The position numbers and the translations under genes are program-made. 64,000 bases of DNA from positions 3,348,001 to 3,412,000 of the forward strand of contig NZ_CP077604.1 in the NCBI RefSeq assembly GCF_019048865.1, read 5' to 3'. This document shows positions 63,942-64,000 of the stretch, in pieces. The notes beneath the pieces are model-generated. The model had not been told where the DNA came from and did no database searches. It saw nothing but the letters and a program-made list of their open reading frames with translations. How positions within the stretch are numbered: position 1 is the first letter of the stretch; every line of letters starts with the position of its first letter. This DNA comes from Aquihabitans sp. G128 (lineage in GTDB: Bacteria > Actinomycetota > Acidimicrobiia > Acidimicrobiales > Iamiaceae).

Positions 63942-64000
63942 ATGGCCATGGATCCGAACCGCTGGACCCTGAAGACGCAGGAGGCGTTCAACGCCGCCAT
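63942..64000 (+). CDS. clpB: ClpB chaperone, N-terminal start only
   Basis: The window ends 59 bases into this gene. From ATG 63942 it reads MAMDPNRWTLKTQEAFNAA, the conserved N-terminal start of ClpB Hsp100 disaggregases. GGAGG lies at 63925-63929; the second ATG at 63948 is an alternative start. The HspR-type operator lies upstream, as in known HspR regulons. Confidence 0.85.
   Translation, partial: MAMDPNRWTLKTQEAFNAA

Overview
The window is a 64 kb stretch of a very GC-rich actinobacterial chromosome. Codons end almost always in C or G; one sampled 60-base line, 10441-10500, holds 47 G/C. Several features point to Actinobacteria: an HspR-type heat-shock regulator behind dnaK-grpE-dnaJ with HAIR-like operators, an EtfD-type menaquinone-linked Fe-S protein, ECF sigma factors with YCII partners, and a DUF4214 surface protein. 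The mix resembles Acidimicrobiia (Iamia/Ilumatobacter-like), but no rRNA or marker comparison was possible, so this is an inference.

Layout. 1-8.1 kb: a truncated membrane protein, acetyltransferases, nicotinate phosphoribosyltransferase, thioesterases and an acyl-CoA dehydrogenase. 8.2-9.8 kb: two cobalamin genes, cobF and cobK, each with a reading-frame break. 9.8-12.1 kb: a MarR/ABC-exporter operon. 12.1-17.3 kb: two ECF-sigma/YCII modules facing each other around small VOC genes. 17.4-19.0 kb: two paralogous lipoproteins. 19.1-27.8 kb: a dienelactone hydrolase, an unknown large protein, Kup, a double-TetR protein, DUF6069, TfoX-like, SseB and an rRNA/tRNA methyltransferase.

28.1-42.7 kb is an integrated mobilizable element inserted in the 3' part of a tRNA-Gly(CCC) gene. 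A 39-bp core is repeated at both ends. It carries a MobF relaxase-helicase and a frameshifted tyrosine integrase. Its cargo has three parts: (i) a divergent cluster of a PD-(D/E)XK-like nuclease plus DUF6308 on one side and a Ycf46-type AAA+ ATPase, DUF1257, DUF2997, a membrane helix-hairpin-helix protein and a radical-SAM protein on the other; (ii) a broken DUF4268 protein; (iii) at the tRNA end, in clearly lower-GC DNA, a reverse transcriptase directly followed by a DUF3800 protein. The RT-DUF3800 pair, with a hairpin-rich leader upstream, looks like an uncharacterised RT-based defence module and is the best candidate for a new system.

43-53.3 kb returns to housekeeping genes: a leaderless ArsR-SRPBCC gene, hydrolases, dcd, DUF1385 with a CPBP protease, EtfD, a cyclic-nucleotide-binding protein, gpmA and tesB. 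53.5-59.7 kb encodes a secreted polyprotein of about 2040 residues: lamin-tail domain, ExeM/NucH-like nuclease, two tandem 5'-nucleotidases and DUF4214. 59.8-64 kb is dnaK-grpE-dnaJ-hspR followed by the start of clpB, with matching HAIR-like operators before dnaK and clpB.

A striking global feature is a set of at least eight apparent frameshifts, all of the same kind: one surplus G after a codon ending in C. They suggest either a systematic consensus error or recoding. Two lie at identical positions in the tandem nucleotidase repeats.
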